A stretch of DNA of 42,909 nucleotides from Pseudorhodobacter aquimaris (GCF_001202025.1 NZ_LGHS01000073.1:1-42909); one strand, 5' to 3'; counted from the first letter of the stretch, positions 7,748-17,528 are shown. Made by a program: numbers and translations. The notes: generated by a model from the letters alone, not told the origin.

Positions 7748-9018
7748 ATGACAAGTGTAGCAAACCTCCATCCCGATCCGACCCCGATTGTGGCCTGCAC
7801 AATATCGCGCGATGTGCAAAACTTCGATCTTCTGATTGACGATATGGAAATTGAATTGGGCGAGAGTTGGGGTGACCTCTCTTTTGAGGACGCCCCTGTC
7901 TTTCTGAACCAGCCAGAATCGGGAAGTCTGGAGTTTGTTGCGATCGCAGTAGATGGTGATGATGTACAGGTTCTGGACCCGATCGCGAACCTTATCACCC
8001 AGGCGAAATCCAATGACATCAAGGTTATATTGATCGCACATGATGTTAACCCGGTCGCCCTGCATCAGCTGCTGCGTCTGGGCGCCGATGACTTTGTCCC
8101 CTACCCTTTGCCGGAAGGGGCGCTGCATGATGCAATCGCCCGGATGCGCCGCGCCACGACCGAGGTCGCCTCTGACCTTCCCTATCCAGAGGCAGAGCCT
8201 GACCCCGAGAACAGGCCCAGCCTCAAGGCCGGGGGCGACCACGAAGGTGTGGTCTTGCCGGTGCACGGTATGGCGGGTGGCGTTGGTGCATCAACATTCG
8301 CATGCAATTTGGCATGGGATCTGGCGACCGTCAGCAAAACGGATGCCCCCCGTGTTTGCCTTTTGGATTTTGATTTCCAGTTCGGCGCGGTTTCGACCTA
8401 TCTGGACCTGCCACGTCGCGAGGCGGTGTTTGATATTTTGCAAGACACCGAAGGGGCCGATACCGAGGCCTTTTTGAAATCCATGCGACCTTCAACGACA
8501 AGCTGCATGTCTTTACCGCGCCGCCTGATATGCTGCCGCTGGACATTGTGCAGGGTGAGGACATCGACCGCCTGATCGATATGGCACGGCAAAACTTCGA
8601 TTTTGTCATCATCGATATGCCCTCTACGATTATCAGCTGGACAGAAACCGTTCTGACCCGTGCGCATATTTACTTCGCCTTAATGGAACTCGATCTACGC
8701 TCGGCACAGAACGTTCTCCGCCTCGTGCGTGCCCTCAAGGCAGATGCGCTGCCGTCAGACAAGCTGCGCTTTATCTTGAACCGTGCGCCGAAGTTTACGG
8801 ATCTGTCCGGCAAAAGTCGGGTTAAACGAATGGCTGAAAGCCTGGATATCGACATCGAAGTGCAGCTGCCGGACGGGGGTGCCCAAGTAACGCAGGCCAA
8901 TGATCACGGGCTGCCCTTGGCGGAATCTTCTGCCAAGAATCCGATGCGCAAGGAAATCCAGAAGCTGGCAAAGTCTTTGTATGATCTGAACAAATCAGCG
9001 GAGGCGGCCAGAGGATAA
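7748..9018 (+). pseudogene. cpaE: Pilus localisation ATPase CpaE (TadZ), frameshifted as given
   Basis: A MinD/ParA-like ATPase that positions tad pili at the pole. The first frame (7748-8575) gives a receiver-like N-terminus (about 15-135) and a deviant Walker A (GMAGGVGAST, lacking the usual Lys) at about residue 175. The conserved reading then moves to the -1 frame near 8485: ATG-CGA-CCT in frame one would be ATG-GCG-ACC with one extra G. It then continues as ATFNDKLHVFTAPPDMLPLD through to 9018, with the FVIIDMP Walker B. One missing G explains everything; this is either a sequencing or assembly error or a real loss. The start ATG 7748 has AAAGGG upstream. The repaired protein would have about 424 residues, normal for CpaE. 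Confidence 0.88.
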
Positions 9019-9043
9019 AAACGACTGAAGGGGTGCATAGACC

Positions 9044-10501
9044 ATGTTCTCGCGTTACAAAAAGACCGCCGAAGCCGCTCCAAAAGCTGCAAAATCCGCT
9101 GCGGTCTCAGCGTTGCAACCGGTTGAGACCCGGCCCGCGGCACCCGAGCCGAAACCCTCAGCCCCAAAGCGTACCGCGCAAGTCACCATCCGCCCATCCG
9201 CTGAGGCGGTTGCCGTAGACAAAGAGAAAAAGCGCAAAGACCGCTTGATGGAGCTCAAGGTAGAGCTGCATAAAAAACTGCTTGAAAACCTGAACCTTGC
9301 CGCCCTCGAAACCGCGTCAGAAGCCAACTTGAAGGCCGAGATTTCTGCGATCGTTTCCGAAGCGCTGGATGAGATGTCGGTCGCATTGAATAAGGACGAC
9401 CGCACGATCCTCAATCAGGAGCTCTATGACGAGGTCATGGGCCTTGGCCCGCTGGAGACCCTGCTCAAGGACGAAACGGTTAACGACATTTTGGTGAACG
9501 GGCCAAAACGTATTTTTATTGAGCGGGCGGGCAAACTTACCCTGACAGACATCACCTTCAAGGATGAGCGTCATTTGCTGCGTATCATCGACAAGATTGT
9601 CTCGGCCGTCGGGCGCAGGGTGGACGAATCCAATCCCTATTGCGATGCACGTCTGGCGGATGGCAGCCGCTTCAACTGCATGGTGCCCCCCGTCGCGGTA
9701 GATGGCAGCCTCGTCTCCATCCGGAAGTTCAAGAAGGACAAGCTGGGCGTCCCCGATTTGGTCAGTTTCGGCGCCTTTACCGAGGAAATGGCTGCCTATC
9801 TGCAAGCCGCGGTTTCCACCCGTCTGAACATCATCGTCTCGGGCGGAACGGGTTCGGGAAAAACCACCACGCTCAATGCTTTATCCTCTTTCATCGATAA
9901 TTCCGAACGGGTGTTGACGATTGAGGATACCGCCGAATTGCAATTGCAACAGATCCATGTCGGGCGCATGGAAAGCCGCCCCGCCAACGTTGAGGGCAAG
10001 GGTGCTGTGACCCAGCGGGATTGTCTGCGCAACGCACTGCGGATGCGCCCCGACCGGATCATCGTCGGGGAAACCCGCGGCGAGGAGGTCATAGACATGC
10101 TACAGGCTATGAACACCGGTCACGACGGGTCCATGACCACCATCCACGCCAACTCTGCCCGTGATGCAGTATCGCGCCTCGAAAATATGATCGCAATGGC
10201 CGGGATCGAGATGCCGCTAAAAGCCGTCCGGTCCCAGATTTCATCCGCTGTAAATCTGGTGGTACAGGCCAGCCGTCTTCAGGATGGCACCCGCCGAATG
10301 ACCTCTATCACCGAGATCACCGGGATGGAGGGAGAGGTCATTTCCATGCAGGAAATCTTTCGATTCGAACGGCTTGGCCTTGCACCGGATGGCGCGATCA
10401 TCGGGCGTTTCAATGCCACTGGCGTGCGGTCGCATTATTCCGAGCGTTTCCGCCAATGGGGCTATGACCTGCCCGCATCCATTTATGAACCCATCGTCTA
10501 A
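9044..10501 (+). CDS. cpaF: Flp pilus motor ATPase CpaF (TadA)
   Basis: A 485-aa secretion ATPase of the PulE/VirB11 superfamily that drives pilus extension and probably retraction, bound to the inner-membrane platform. Residues 1-60 are Ala/Pro/Lys-rich and probably flexible. The N-terminal domain spans about 100-235. Walker [10 protein letters not shown] is at about 265-273, an Asp box with TIEDTAEL follows at about 295, and Walker B/His box [15 protein letters not shown] with [12 protein letters not shown] is at about 335-370. Start ATG 9044 follows AAGGGGTG. It lies 25 bases after cpaE. Confidence 0.96.
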   Translation: MFSRYKKTAEAAPKAAKSAAVSALQPVETRPAAPEPKPSAPKRTAQVTIRPSAEAVAVDKEKKRKDRLMELKVELHKKLLENLNLAALETASEANLKAEISAIVSEALDEMSVALNKDDRTILNQELYDEVMGLGPLETLLKDETVNDILVNGPKRIFIERAGKLTLTDITFKDERHLLRIIDKIVSAVGRRVDESNPYCDARLADGSRFNCMVPPVAVDGSLVSIRKFKKDKLGVPDLVSFGAFTEEMAAYLQAAVSTRLNIIVSGGTGSGKTTTLNALSSFIDNSERVLTIEDTAELQLQQIHVGRMESRPANVEGKGAVTQRDCLRNALRMRPDRIIVGETRGEEVIDMLQAMNTGHDGSMTTIHANSARDAVSRLENMIAMAGIEMPLKAVRSQISSAVNLVVQASRLQDGTRRMTSITEITGMEGEVISMQEIFRFERLGLAPDGAIIGRFNATGVRSHYSERFRQWGYDLPASIYEPIV

Positions 10502-10510
10502 GGACAAGCC

Positions 10511-11479
10511 ATGCAATTCAGTGCAGCCCCTCTGATCTACATTCTGATTTTCGTGGCCGTTCTTGTGCTGGTCGAAGGTCTTTACCTGACGGTGTTCGGC
10601 AAATCCATCAGTCTGAACAGCCGTGTCAGCCGCCGTTTGGAGCTTTTGGAAAAATCCGGCAATCGTGAACAAGTTCTGGAGCAGCTTCGCAAGGAAATGG
10701 GCCAACACCTGAAGGCCCGCGGCATCCCGCTTTACTCTATTCTGGCGGCCAAGGCGCAAAAGGCAAACATCGCGTTTTCCCCCCGGCAGCTGGTGTTGAT
10801 CATGGCAGGTGTGTCCGTTTTTGCCTATCTCGGCCTTACCATCGGCACCGCAGCAGAACCAGCCGTGCGCGCCGTTATCGCCATCGCGATGGGCATCGGT
10901 GGCGTCTACACTTGGGTCGCGCGCAAAGCAAAAGCGCGCATGGATCTAATGGATGAGCAATTGCCCGATGCGGTGGAACTTATGGTGCGCTCCTTGCGCG
11001 TGGGGCATCCGTTTTCATCGGCTATCAATATTGTCGCAAAAGAGGTCGCTGATCCTTTGGGCACCGAATTCGGCATCATCGCAGATGAGGCGGCATATGG
11101 GCGTGATATATCCGAATCGCTCAAGGAATTTGCCGAACGCATGGACAGTCAGGATCTGCGGTTTCTGGCTGTTGCAGTCACCATTCAGCAAACGTCGGGC
11201 GGCAATCTGGCCGAGATTTTGCACGGGCTGGCGCAAGTAATTCGCGCCCGGTTCAAGCTGTTCCGCCGTGTGCGCGCGATCACGGCCGAGGCGAAATGGT
11301 CCGGTATGTTCCTTTCCGGTTTTCCTATCGTTGCCCTTATCGGGATTCAGGTGATCAAGCCAGATTACTATGACAACGTCAAAGAGACTTCTGCCTTCAT
11401 TCCCGCCGCTTTGGTGGTGGGGGCATTTCTTGTGATCAACGTGATCTTCATGAAGATCATGGTCAATATCAAGGTATAG
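10511..11479 (+). CDS. tadB: Tad inner-membrane platform protein TadB
   Basis: A 322-aa GspF/T2SSF-domain protein that forms the inner-membrane platform with TadC. Membrane helices lie at about 5-25, 93-112, 115-133, 262-282 and 295-318. The T2SSF domain (about 155-280) has LPDAVELMVRSLRVGHPF and the QQTSGGNLAEIL motif. Start ATG 10511 has AAGGA 6 bases upstream, and the gap to cpaF is 9 bases. Confidence 0.94.
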   Translation: MQFSAAPLIYILIFVAVLVLVEGLYLTVFGKSISLNSRVSRRLELLEKSGNREQVLEQLRKEMGQHLKARGIPLYSILAAKAQKANIAFSPRQLVLIMAGVSVFAYLGLTIGTAAEPAVRAVIAIAMGIGGVYTWVARKAKARMDLMDEQLPDAVELMVRSLRVGHPFSSAINIVAKEVADPLGTEFGIIADEAAYGRDISESLKEFAERMDSQDLRFLAVAVTIQQTSGGNLAEILHGLAQVIRARFKLFRRVRAITAEAKWSGMFLSGFPIVALIGIQVIKPDYYDNVKETSAFIPAALVVGAFLVINVIFMKIMVNIKV

Positions 11480-11489
11480 GATTGGGAAT

Positions 11490-12464
11490 ATGTTTGCGAC
11501 GATTCAGCAGATGCTTGTCGACAAGCTTGGTCCTTTGGGCCCGCTCTTTGTGGTTGGCGGGCTCGGGTTTGTTTTGGTACTGGTGGCATTGCCCGTTATA
11601 ATGCGCAAGCCGCCTGAGCCCTTTGACAAGATCAAACGCCAGCGCGACACATATAAGGCACCTAAAGAGGCCGGCCTGCGTATGGGCGGCAATGGTGGTG
11701 CCAGCGAAAAACTGCAGAAATACTCTACCTTTCTGGAACCGCAAAACGCCGAAGAACTTTCCGCATCCCGATTGAAACTCTTGCGCGCTGGCTACCGGGC
11801 CAAAAATTCTGTGCAGCTTTTCCATTTTTTGCAGTTGGTATTGGGGGTCGGGCTTTTGTCACTTGGCGTCATCTATGCCCTGTTCCTGCAAAGTCAGGGG
11901 GATGTCTCAACCCAGATGCTTGTGATTTGTACCATCGGACCGGGTGCAATCGGGTATTATATACCACAATATTGGGTTCAGCGCCGCATCCAGCAGCGTC
12001 AGGATGAAATCGTATCCGGTTTTCCCGACGCGCTGGACATGATGTTGGTCTGCGTTGAGGCGGGCCAATCGCTGGATCAATCCATCATGCGTGTGGCAAA
12101 GGAAAGCCGCGCCGGCTATCCGGCACTGGCTGATGAATTCGACACAATCGCCCATGAGGTAAAGGCCGGCAAGGAACGCATCGCAGTGTTGAAGGATATG
12201 TCCGAACGGGTTGGCATTGCCGATGTGTCGTCCTTTGTAACAACGCTGGTACAATCGGCCAGTTTCGGCACCTCTATCGCTGAGGCCCTGCGTGTCTATT
12301 CTGCCGAAATGCGCGATAAACGTGTCATGCGCGCCGAAGAAAAAGCAAATACCTTGCCCACCAAGCTAACCCTCGGCACAATGCTGTTTACCGTACCGCC
12401 CTTGATGATCATCCTGATCGGGCCGTCGGTTCACGGGATTACCAAAGCGCTTGGCGGGGGCTGA
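11490..12464 (+). CDS. tadC: Tad inner-membrane platform protein TadC
   Basis: A 324-aa second T2SSF-domain platform protein and partner of TadB. Hydrophobic helices lie at about 19-38, 111-132, 140-160 and near the C-terminus (about 295-315). The T2SSF domain has FPDALDMMLVCVEAGQSLDQ and a LVQSASFGTSIAEALRVYS stretch. It begins 10 bases after tadB and ends 9 bases before the TPR lipoprotein gene, so all are probably in one transcript. Confidence 0.94.
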   Translation: MFATIQQMLVDKLGPLGPLFVVGGLGFVLVLVALPVIMRKPPEPFDKIKRQRDTYKAPKEAGLRMGGNGGASEKLQKYSTFLEPQNAEELSASRLKLLRAGYRAKNSVQLFHFLQLVLGVGLLSLGVIYALFLQSQGDVSTQMLVICTIGPGAIGYYIPQYWVQRRIQQRQDEIVSGFPDALDMMLVCVEAGQSLDQSIMRVAKESRAGYPALADEFDTIAHEVKAGKERIAVLKDMSERVGIADVSSFVTTLVQSASFGTSIAEALRVYSAEMRDKRVMRAEEKANTLPTKLTLGTMLFTVPPLMIILIGPSVHGITKALGGG

Positions 12465-12473
12465 ACACTGACT

Positions 12474-13043
12474 ATGATACGGCGACCATTTGTTTTGATC
12501 TTGGGGATGGTCCTGCTGGCCGCCTGTCAGTCGACGCAAGGTCTCTCTGCCGCGGAACGTGCGCGCAATGCGCCCCCTTCGGCCGACGCCAAGGCCAAGG
12601 GTATTGACGGGTTGCTGGTCGGGCACCGACTGATGGAAGCACAGGAATTTGACCTTGCGCTGCGCGCCTATTTACGTGCTGCAGCTGAACAGGGCATGAC
12701 CGCCGATGTCCTTTCCGCGATAGGATCGGCCAATTTGCGCTTGGGTCGTCTGGGTCAGGCGGAAACGCTTTTGCGTCAGGCGGTCAAGGCGGATCCCACC
12801 TCCGTTCCGGCCCATAACAACCTTGGCGTGGTATTGATGGAGCGCGGCAAACTTGGCGAGGCCCGCGCAGTTTTCCAACAGGCCTATGCGCTGGATAGTG
12901 GCGGTTCAGACTCAATCCGGGAAAATCTGCGGCTTTCTATCGCGCGCAGCACGGCCGCTGTGTATGATGAGGGGACACAAAACCACGACTTTACCTTAGT
13001 GCGGCGGGACCAAGGCCAATATGTCCTCCTCTCCCAGCTCTAA
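12474..13043 (+). CDS. tadD: TPR lipoprotein TadD
   Basis: A 189-aa lipoprotein with lipobox LLAAC (Cys18) and tetratricopeptide repeats at about 55-155 (for example NNLGVVLMERGKLGEARAVF). TadD homologues are periplasmic outer-membrane-anchored factors needed for secretin assembly, like pilotins. It begins 9 bases after tadC. Assignment rests on context and TPR structure. Confidence 0.82.
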   Translation: MIRRPFVLILGMVLLAACQSTQGLSAAERARNAPPSADAKAKGIDGLLVGHRLMEAQEFDLALRAYLRAAAEQGMTADVLSAIGSANLRLGRLGQAETLLRQAVKADPTSVPAHNNLGVVLMERGKLGEARAVFQQAYALDSGGSDSIRENLRLSIARSTAAVYDEGTQNHDFTLVRRDQGQYVLLSQL

Positions 13044-13071
13044 GACCTCGAGCAGCAATAAAGGACGCAAA

Positions 13072-13929
13072 ATGCGCCACCCAGTCTTTTTCGCCCTGTG
13101 CTTTGGCGCCATGGTTGCTTTGTCAGCCTGCCAACAGGCATCCCAATCCGAGGTCAACCGTGCCGTGAAATCGGTAAACGTGATTGATGAATCCAACCTC
13201 AACGACATTATGCTTACCGTGGGTGACCCGAACGAATCCGTTGCCTATTTCCGCAAAACGGCGGCCGAGAGCCCCGACCGTGTTGACCTGAAGCGCGGAC
13301 TTGCCAAATCCTTGGTCCGCGCCAAAAAACCGCAAGAGGCCGCAAGCGTTTGGGCAGAGGTCATGCGCGACCCTTCTGCCACCGCGAATGACCATGTCGC
13401 ATATGCCGATGCGCTGATCCGGTCCAACAACTGGAAACAGGCCGAGGCTGAGCTGAACAAAATCCCCCCCACCCATGAAACCTTTGAGCGTTACAAGCTG
13501 GAGGCGATGGTTGCCGATTCAAACAAAAACTGGAAAAAGGCCGATAGTTTTTACGAGATCGCGGCAGGGCTGACCACTACCCCCGCCGGCGTCTACAACA
13601 ACTGGGGCTATTCCAAGCTGACGCGCAGCGATTTCAAGGGGGCGGAAAAGCTGTTCTTTGACGCGCTCACCTATGATCCGTCGCTGTTCACGGCCAAGAA
13701 CAATCTCGTTCTGGCCCGCGGCGCGCAACGTCAATATGAGATTCCCGTGATCAAAATGACCCAGACCGAACGTGCGCAGCTTCTGCATACGCTTGCCCTG
13801 ACCGCTATCAAACAAGGCGATGTGCGGATCGGAAAAGGCCTGCTTCAAGAGGCGATTGACACCCACCCCCAACATTTTGATGCTGCTGTGCGCTCATTAG
13901 AGGCCTTGGATGCGAATGTGACAAACTGA
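13072..13929 (+). CDS. Second TPR lipoprotein of the tad locus
   Basis: A 285-aa lipoprotein with signal MRHPVFFALCFGAMVALSAC (Cys20) and several TPR-like helices at about 60-260. Start ATG 13072 is preferred over in-frame ATG 13021 because it has AAGGAC 7 bases upstream and opens directly into the lipoprotein signal; the longer form would put 17 polar residues before it. It lies 28 bases after tadD and overlaps the peptidase start by one base (TGATG). It may act with TadD in secretin assembly. Confidence 0.85.
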   Translation: MRHPVFFALCFGAMVALSACQQASQSEVNRAVKSVNVIDESNLNDIMLTVGDPNESVAYFRKTAAESPDRVDLKRGLAKSLVRAKKPQEAASVWAEVMRDPSATANDHVAYADALIRSNNWKQAEAELNKIPPTHETFERYKLEAMVADSNKNWKKADSFYEIAAGLTTTPAGVYNNWGYSKLTRSDFKGAEKLFFDALTYDPSLFTAKNNLVLARGAQRQYEIPVIKMTQTERAQLLHTLALTAIKQGDVRIGKGLLQEAIDTHPQHFDAAVRSLEALDANVTN

Positions 13930-14417
13930 TGCAAATGACCCTTCCCCAACTGATCTGGTTCCTACCCTTCACCCTGCCCATCGCGATCTGGGTGTCATGG
14001 TCGGATATGAAGTTCATGAAGATCCCGAACAAAGCCGTTATCGCCTTGGCCTTGGTCTATCTTGTCGTCGGCCCCTTTGTCTTTCCGCTTGGGGTTTGGG
14101 GCTGGGGTTGGGCACTGATGGGTATTGTGCTTTTGGCAGGCTTTATCGCAACTGCGGCCGGGCTGATGGGCGCGGGTGATGCGAAATTTGCGGCCGCGAT
14201 GGCACCGTTTTTCGCCACCGCCGATGTGCGCATCGTCTTTGCGCTTTTTTCGGCCTGCCTGCTAGGCGCCTTCACCAGCCACCGCCTGATGAAACGCGTG
14301 CCCCGATTCCGGGCTGCCACCAATGATTGGGAGAGTTGGACAAACAAGGATTTCCCGATGGGGCTGGCGCTTGCGGGGACTTTGATCTTTTACCCGTTAC
14401 TTGTCGCACTTATTTAA
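13929..14417 (+). CDS. cpaA: Prepilin peptidase, CpaA/TadV type
   Basis: A 162-aa A24-family aspartic peptidase in the inner membrane that removes the leaders of the Flp prepilins. Catalytic Asp residues are Asp26 in WSDMKFMKIPN and Asp84 in GAGDAKF (the GxGD motif). Membrane helices lie at about 5-25, 36-55, 59-80, 97-113 and 142-160. The start overlaps the preceding stop in TGATG, a coupled junction. Length fits the short TadV type, which lacks the methylase domain. Confidence 0.92.
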   Translation: MQMTLPQLIWFLPFTLPIAIWVSWSDMKFMKIPNKAVIALALVYLVVGPFVFPLGVWGWGWALMGIVLLAGFIATAAGLMGAGDAKFAAAMAPFFATADVRIVFALFSACLLGAFTSHRLMKRVPRFRAATNDWESWTNKDFPMGLALAGTLIFYPLLVALI

Positions 14418-14489
14418 GGCGTTTTCACCCTTTCGAAACGCTTCTTCCCGCAGGATAGCCACGAGCTTGATCCAAAACGGGTAGACCTG

Positions 14490-15806
14490 ATGAACGTTCA
14501 GACAGTGCCGCCGAATGTCCTTGCCCCGCCGCCGCCCAAAACCCTGGCAGAGGTCGGGATTTCCATGGTGATGATGCGAGATATCTTGTTGAAAACAATG
14601 TTTCGCACCAATCTTGATGTCACCTCCGGGGTTGCGCGCGCTGTATCGCTGCCCGTTCAGCTTACACAAGAATTGATTGACCTCGCCAGAAGTCAGCGCC
14701 TGCTTGAGGCGACGGGTACATTACACGCGACATCCAGCAGCGAGATGGGCTATCAGTTGACCGAGGCCGGCAAAGCCCGCGCGCTGGATGCACTGACGCA
14801 GTCAGAATATTACGGCGCGATGCCGATCCCGCTGGCCGATTACCGCGTTCAGGTAGAGCGACAATCCGTCCGCAACATCCGCCTGACCCGCGAACAGCTT
14901 ACCGCCGCCATGGGGCATCTGATTTTGCCGCCCGACCTTTTGTCAAACCTTGGCCCGGCGATCACATCGGGCCGTTCCATCCTGATGTACGGGCCACCCG
15001 GAAACGGTAAGTCCAGTATTTCCAACGGGATACGGGATGCCATGGGCGACAAGATTTATGTCCCCCGCGCCTTGGAATATGCGGGCCAGGTGATCACACT
15101 TTATGACCCCATCGTCCATTCCGCCGCTGAGGAGGCGATTGACAACCCCAACTCCCTGCGCCGAACTTCCAACCGTTTCGACAATCGCTATGTCTATTGT
15201 GAGCGCCCGACCGTAATCACCGGGGGGGAGTTATCGCTGGACATGCTTGATCTGACCTATAATCCCACGGCGCGAACCTATCAGGCGCCGTTGCAACTGA
15301 AATCCACGGGCGGGATTTTCATTGTGGACGACCTTGGCCGTCAGGCAGAGCCGCCGCAAAAACTCGTAAACCGCTGGATTGTCCCGCTGGAAGAAGGCAA
15401 GGATATTCTCGCCTTGCAGTCAGGCGAAAAATTCACCGTGCCCTTTGATACATTGGTCATCTTTTCCACCAACTTCCATCCCAATGAGATTTTTGACGGG
15501 GCGGCCCTACGACGTATTTTCTTTAAAATCAAAATTGACGGGCCGGATCAGGCGAATTTCCTAAAGATTTTCGCGATGGTCGCACGGGCCAAGAAAATGC
15601 CGCTGGATGAACAGGCGATGATGCATCTGATGAAGGTCAAGTTCCCGACCATTCAAAACGTCTATGCCAACTACATGCCAAAATTTCTTGTCGAGCAGAT
15701 GATGGCAATCTGTGACTTTGAAAACAGCCCATATCACATGACCCCCGACCTCATCGATCGGGCCTGGGGCAATATGTTTGTCAAGGCAGAGAAGATTGAT
15801 CACTAG
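14490..15806 (+). CDS. AAA ATPase at the end of the tad locus, role unknown
   Basis: A 438-aa AAA ATPase. The N-terminal 100 residues look like a helix-rich, winged-helix-like region (QELIDLARSQRLL, QLTEAGKARALDAL). The ATPase module has Walker A YGPPGNGKSS (about 167-176), Walker B GGIFIVDDLG (about 270-280), sensor-1 region VIFSTNFHP (about 325) and Arg-finger region ALRRIFFKIKI (about 340). It lies 72 bases after the prepilin peptidase on the same strand and is probably co-transcribed. Similar proteins are annotated only as ATPase in related tad loci; a role as a remodelling factor for pilus parts is a guess. Confidence 0.8.
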   Translation: MNVQTVPPNVLAPPPPKTLAEVGISMVMMRDILLKTMFRTNLDVTSGVARAVSLPVQLTQELIDLARSQRLLEATGTLHATSSSEMGYQLTEAGKARALDALTQSEYYGAMPIPLADYRVQVERQSVRNIRLTREQLTAAMGHLILPPDLLSNLGPAITSGRSILMYGPPGNGKSSISNGIRDAMGDKIYVPRALEYAGQVITLYDPIVHSAAEEAIDNPNSLRRTSNRFDNRYVYCERPTVITGGELSLDMLDLTYNPTARTYQAPLQLKSTGGIFIVDDLGRQAEPPQKLVNRWIVPLEEGKDILALQSGEKFTVPFDTLVIFSTNFHPNEIFDGAALRRIFFKIKIDGPDQANFLKIFAMVARAKKMPLDEQAMMHLMKVKFPTIQNVYANYMPKFLVEQMMAICDFENSPYHMTPDLIDRAWGNMFVKAEKIDH

Positions 15807-15840
15807 GCCGCTGGCCTTGCGGCACAGAACCTCCCCTTTG

Positions 15841-17475
15841 CTACCCCGCTACCTCATCGGATGGATCTTTGCGCGGTGTGTCATCACGCAAGGATATCGC
15901 CTGCCGCTCAATCATGCGGTGGACCTTGGGTCGCTCTTGCCCCCGGTGCAGCTTTAGCACCTGTTCGTAGGATTCAGCATCGGCCTGTGTACGGCGCTCA
16001 TGGTGGCGGACATATTCGACCCAGGTTGGAACATGGTAGGTTTCTGTCCAGACATCCGGGTTTTCAAGGTCACGCAACAACGTCCATTGCTGCGCACCGT
16101 CGCGGATTCTGATACGCCGCCGCGTGCTCATCACCGCCAAAAATGCGCTGACATCCTGCTGGGCGATTTCATAGTCGACCATGATCATGATCGGGCCACT
16201 GCGTTGTTTCAACTCCAACCTCAGCGGGGGTTCTTTAAAGGTATTCAATGGGTTGAGATCAAGCTCCGAGGAATCCGGCAGGGGAAGTTTCAACCCGACC
16301 AAGGCGCCAAGAACCAGCAAGGCGGCGGCCAGAAACATCGCAAGGCTCGCACCAAAATTTTCGGCGATGATGCCCCAAGCCCAGCTTCCGCCCGCCATGC
16401 CGCCAAACACCCCGGTCTGATAGAGCGCAAGCGCCCGACCGACGACCCAGCGCGGCGTCGACAGTTGCACCGTCACATTGAACAGGGACAGGGCCAAAAC
16501 CCAACTGCCGCCGGCAAACAGCAGCGCCGCACCGCTGATCACATAGTGACGGCTAAGAGCCAAGGTGGTACAGCTCACGGCAAAGGCAAGGAATGCCGAT
16601 TGGGTGATACGCTCGTTCTGGAAACGCGCGCGCAGGCGGGCATTCATCAACGCGCCCCCGACCGCGCCCATGCCGAAACATCCCAGAAGCACGCCATAAA
16701 CAAACGCCCCGCCTTGCAACAGTTCCCGTACAATCAACGGCAGCAACGCCAGCACGGCAATGGCGGACAGGCCGAACAGAAAACCGCGAAAGATCACTTT
16801 TATCAAATTGGGAGACATCGCCACATAGCGCAGCCCCGCAAAAAACGCACTGCCCATCCGTTCGCGCGGCAAGCGTCGTTGCGGCGTCGGGCGACGCCAG
16901 AACCAAAGTGCTGCGATAATCCCGACATAGCTAAAGGCGTTCACCGTAAAGGCCGCCGCGGCCCCCGCAATCGCCACAATCGCCCCCCCCGCCGCAGGGC
17001 CGACGCTGCGCATCAGGTTGAACCCCATGCTGTTCAACGACACCGCCGCCGACAGTTCATCACGCGAAACGATATCACCCATGGAGGCCTGCCAGGAGGG
17101 GTTATGCAATGCCGTCCCGCAGCCGATCAAAAAGGTGAACGCCAGCAACAGCCACGGCGTCAGCATCCCCTCATAGGCCATGACGGCAAGCACGGTTGAG
17201 ACGGCCAGCATGAAGGATTGCGCGATAAGCATGACCTTGCGACGGTCAAAATTATCCGCAAACACGCCTGCCAAAAGCGAAAAAATCATGATCGGAAGCG
17301 TCACCGAGGCTTGCACCAGCGCAACCATGCTTTGCGACTCGGTCAATGATGTCATCATCCACGCCGCCCCGACGGCCTGCACCAGCCCCCCGAAGTTTGA
17401 AGCAAGGGCAGCAATCCAGAGCATCCGGAACGTCTGGTTTTGAAAAAGCGTCAGTGTCGATGTAGTTTGCGGCAC
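15841..17475 (-). CDS. MFS transporter of the MFS_3 (EntS-like) type
   Basis: A 544-aa major facilitator exporter. Twelve membrane helices occupy about residues 15-405, with GVFADNFDRRKVML as the loop 2-3 signature. A soluble C-terminal domain follows (about 420-520, with MVDYEIAQQDVSAFLAVM and WTLLRDLENPDVWTETY), as in MFS_3 proteins. Related exporters move siderophores or small toxic compounds. The start is GTG 17475 with AAAGGAG 7 bases upstream. It is divergent from sbcD; direct repeats GTTACAG at 17501 and 17522 lie just upstream. It ends 34 bases from the tad ATPase gene, convergent. Confidence 0.9.
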   Translation of the reverse strand: MPQTTSTLTLFQNQTFRMLWIAALASNFGGLVQAVGAAWMMTSLTESQSMVALVQASVTLPIMIFSLLAGVFADNFDRRKVMLIAQSFMLAVSTVLAVMAYEGMLTPWLLLAFTFLIGCGTALHNPSWQASMGDIVSRDELSAAVSLNSMGFNLMRSVGPAAGGAIVAIAGAAAAFTVNAFSYVGIIAALWFWRRPTPQRRLPRERMGSAFFAGLRYVAMSPNLIKVIFRGFLFGLSAIAVLALLPLIVRELLQGGAFVYGVLLGCFGMGAVGGALMNARLRARFQNERITQSAFLAFAVSCTTLALSRHYVISGAALLFAGGSWVLALSLFNVTVQLSTPRWVVGRALALYQTGVFGGMAGGSWAWGIIAENFGASLAMFLAAALLVLGALVGLKLPLPDSSELDLNPLNTFKEPPLRLELKQRSGPIMIMVDYEIAQQDVSAFLAVMSTRRRIRIRDGAQQWTLLRDLENPDVWTETYHVPTWVEYVRHHERRTQADAESYEQVLKLHRGQERPKVHRMIERQAISLRDDTPRKDPSDEVAG

Positions 17476-17500
17476 AAGGCGCTCCTTTCCCCGACCCGTC

Positions 17501-17528
17501 GTTACAGCAATTGATACCGTTGTTACAG
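17501..17528. promoter_or_regulatory. Direct repeats upstream of the MFS gene, possible operator
   Basis: GTTACAG occurs at 17501-17507 and 17522-17528, 21 bp apart, two helical turns on the same face. It lies 25 bases before the MFS start codon and about 85 bases before sbcD. No regulator gene is adjacent. Confidence 0.25.

Noticed and set aside
8464-8486. Programmed -1 frameshifting in cpaE
   Set aside because: The CTTTTTG tract does not present X-XXY-YYZ in the zero frame, no clear downstream stem was seen, and CpaE is not known to use recoding. A lost base is simpler.
16000-17199. A 399-codon plus-strand frame
   Set aside because: It runs antisense to the MFS gene, is rich in His/Arg/Gln and Pro and shows no domain; a shadow of a high-GC gene.
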